The notes under the pieces were generated by a model. That model was not told the origin of the DNA, did no database searches, and saw only the letters and a program-made list of their open reading frames with translations. 6,102 nucleotides of DNA. It comes from Bacteriovoracaceae bacterium (GTDB lineage: Bacteria; Bdellovibrionota; Bacteriovoracia; Bacteriovoracales; Bacteriovoracaceae). The stretch covers positions 1 through 6,102 of the forward strand of contig SKIL01000149.1 in NCBI GenBank assembly GCA_007116425.1. Direction: 5' to 3'. Below, piece by piece: positions 5,968-6,102 of this stretch (positions are counted from its first letter, which is position 1; every line of letters begins with the position of its first letter). A program made the position numbers and the translations under genes.

Positions 5968-6102
5968 ATGAATAGTGAACCTTTCGTTTACCGCATTGAC
6001 CTCAGCTATAAAGGAACTGAATATTTTGGTTGGCAAAAACAGCTCGATCAAAAAACGGTTCAAGGTGAGCTTGAAGCCGCTCTTTTCAAGATGGCGGCAA
6101 AA
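5968..6102 (+). CDS. truA: tRNA pseudouridine(38-40) synthase TruA, N-terminal part (3' end outside window)
   Basis: TruA isomerises uridines 38-40 in the anticodon stem-loop of many tRNAs. Only 45 codons are visible, but they match the family's N-terminus well: the strand YRIDLSYKGTEYFGWQKQ (residues 8-25) corresponds to the conserved Y-D-G-x-x-[YF]-x-G-W-Q region, and TVQGELEAAL matches the following [ST]-V-Q-x-x-L-E-x-A-L helix. The catalytic Asp, in the family's GRTDxGVH motif, lies beyond the window edge and cannot be checked. The ATG at 5968 follows the lipoprotein gene by 21 bases with no terminator between. The upstream region is purine-rich (AAGAAAAAAGATAAG) rather than a clean Shine-Dalgarno. 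No frameshift is visible in the part seen. Confidence 0.93.
   Translation, partial: MNSEPFVYRIDLSYKGTEYFGWQKQLDQKTVQGELEAALFKMAAK

Overview
The window is a densely packed stretch of bacterial chromosome with eight genes, all on the + strand. uppS is cut by the left edge and truA by the right edge. Gaps between genes are 1 to 21 bases, and rseP/tsaB overlap by one base. I see no terminator or intergenic promoter, so the layout suggests one long transcription unit. The base composition is moderately AT-rich (judged by eye). A site-2 protease of the RseP type, a lipoprotein signal peptide with a lipobox, and a beta-barrel-like C-terminal domain point to a Gram-negative (diderm) organism. The gene mix and protein style would fit Bdellovibrionota (Bacteriovorax/Halobacteriovorax-like) or a related former deltaproteobacterial lineage, but this is only an impression.

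Layout: the 3' part of uppS (undecaprenyl diphosphate synthase), cdsA (CDP-diacylglycerol synthase), rseP (intramembrane zinc protease with two PDZ domains and an unusually long inter-PDZ region), tsaB (partner of TsaD in tRNA t6A synthesis), a phosphatidylserine decarboxylase (Psd) family gene, pssA (phosphatidylserine synthase), a lipoprotein of unknown function with a TTG start, and the 5' end of truA (tRNA pseudouridine synthase).

How the genes fit together: uppS makes the lipid carrier for cell-wall synthesis. cdsA, pssA and psd would form the route from phosphatidic acid through CDP-diacylglycerol and phosphatidylserine to phosphatidylethanolamine. rseP belongs to envelope stress or regulated proteolysis, and the lipoprotein is probably an outer-membrane component. 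tsaB and truA are tRNA modification genes sharing the same transcript. The common uppS-cdsA-dxr-rseP order is present without dxr.

The most notable observation is in the Psd-family gene. The overall fold and context are those of a short bacterial Psd, but the serine that self-cleaves to form the pyruvoyl cofactor is replaced by glycine (or deleted), and the Asp/His positions of the catalytic motif read Asn and Tyr. It may be a non-catalytic or repurposed Psd homolog lying directly beside pssA. Secondary observations are the long RseP insertion, a Glu-to-Asp change in the UppS signature, the lipoprotein/barrel architecture, and a strong excess of the tetranucleotide GGCC.
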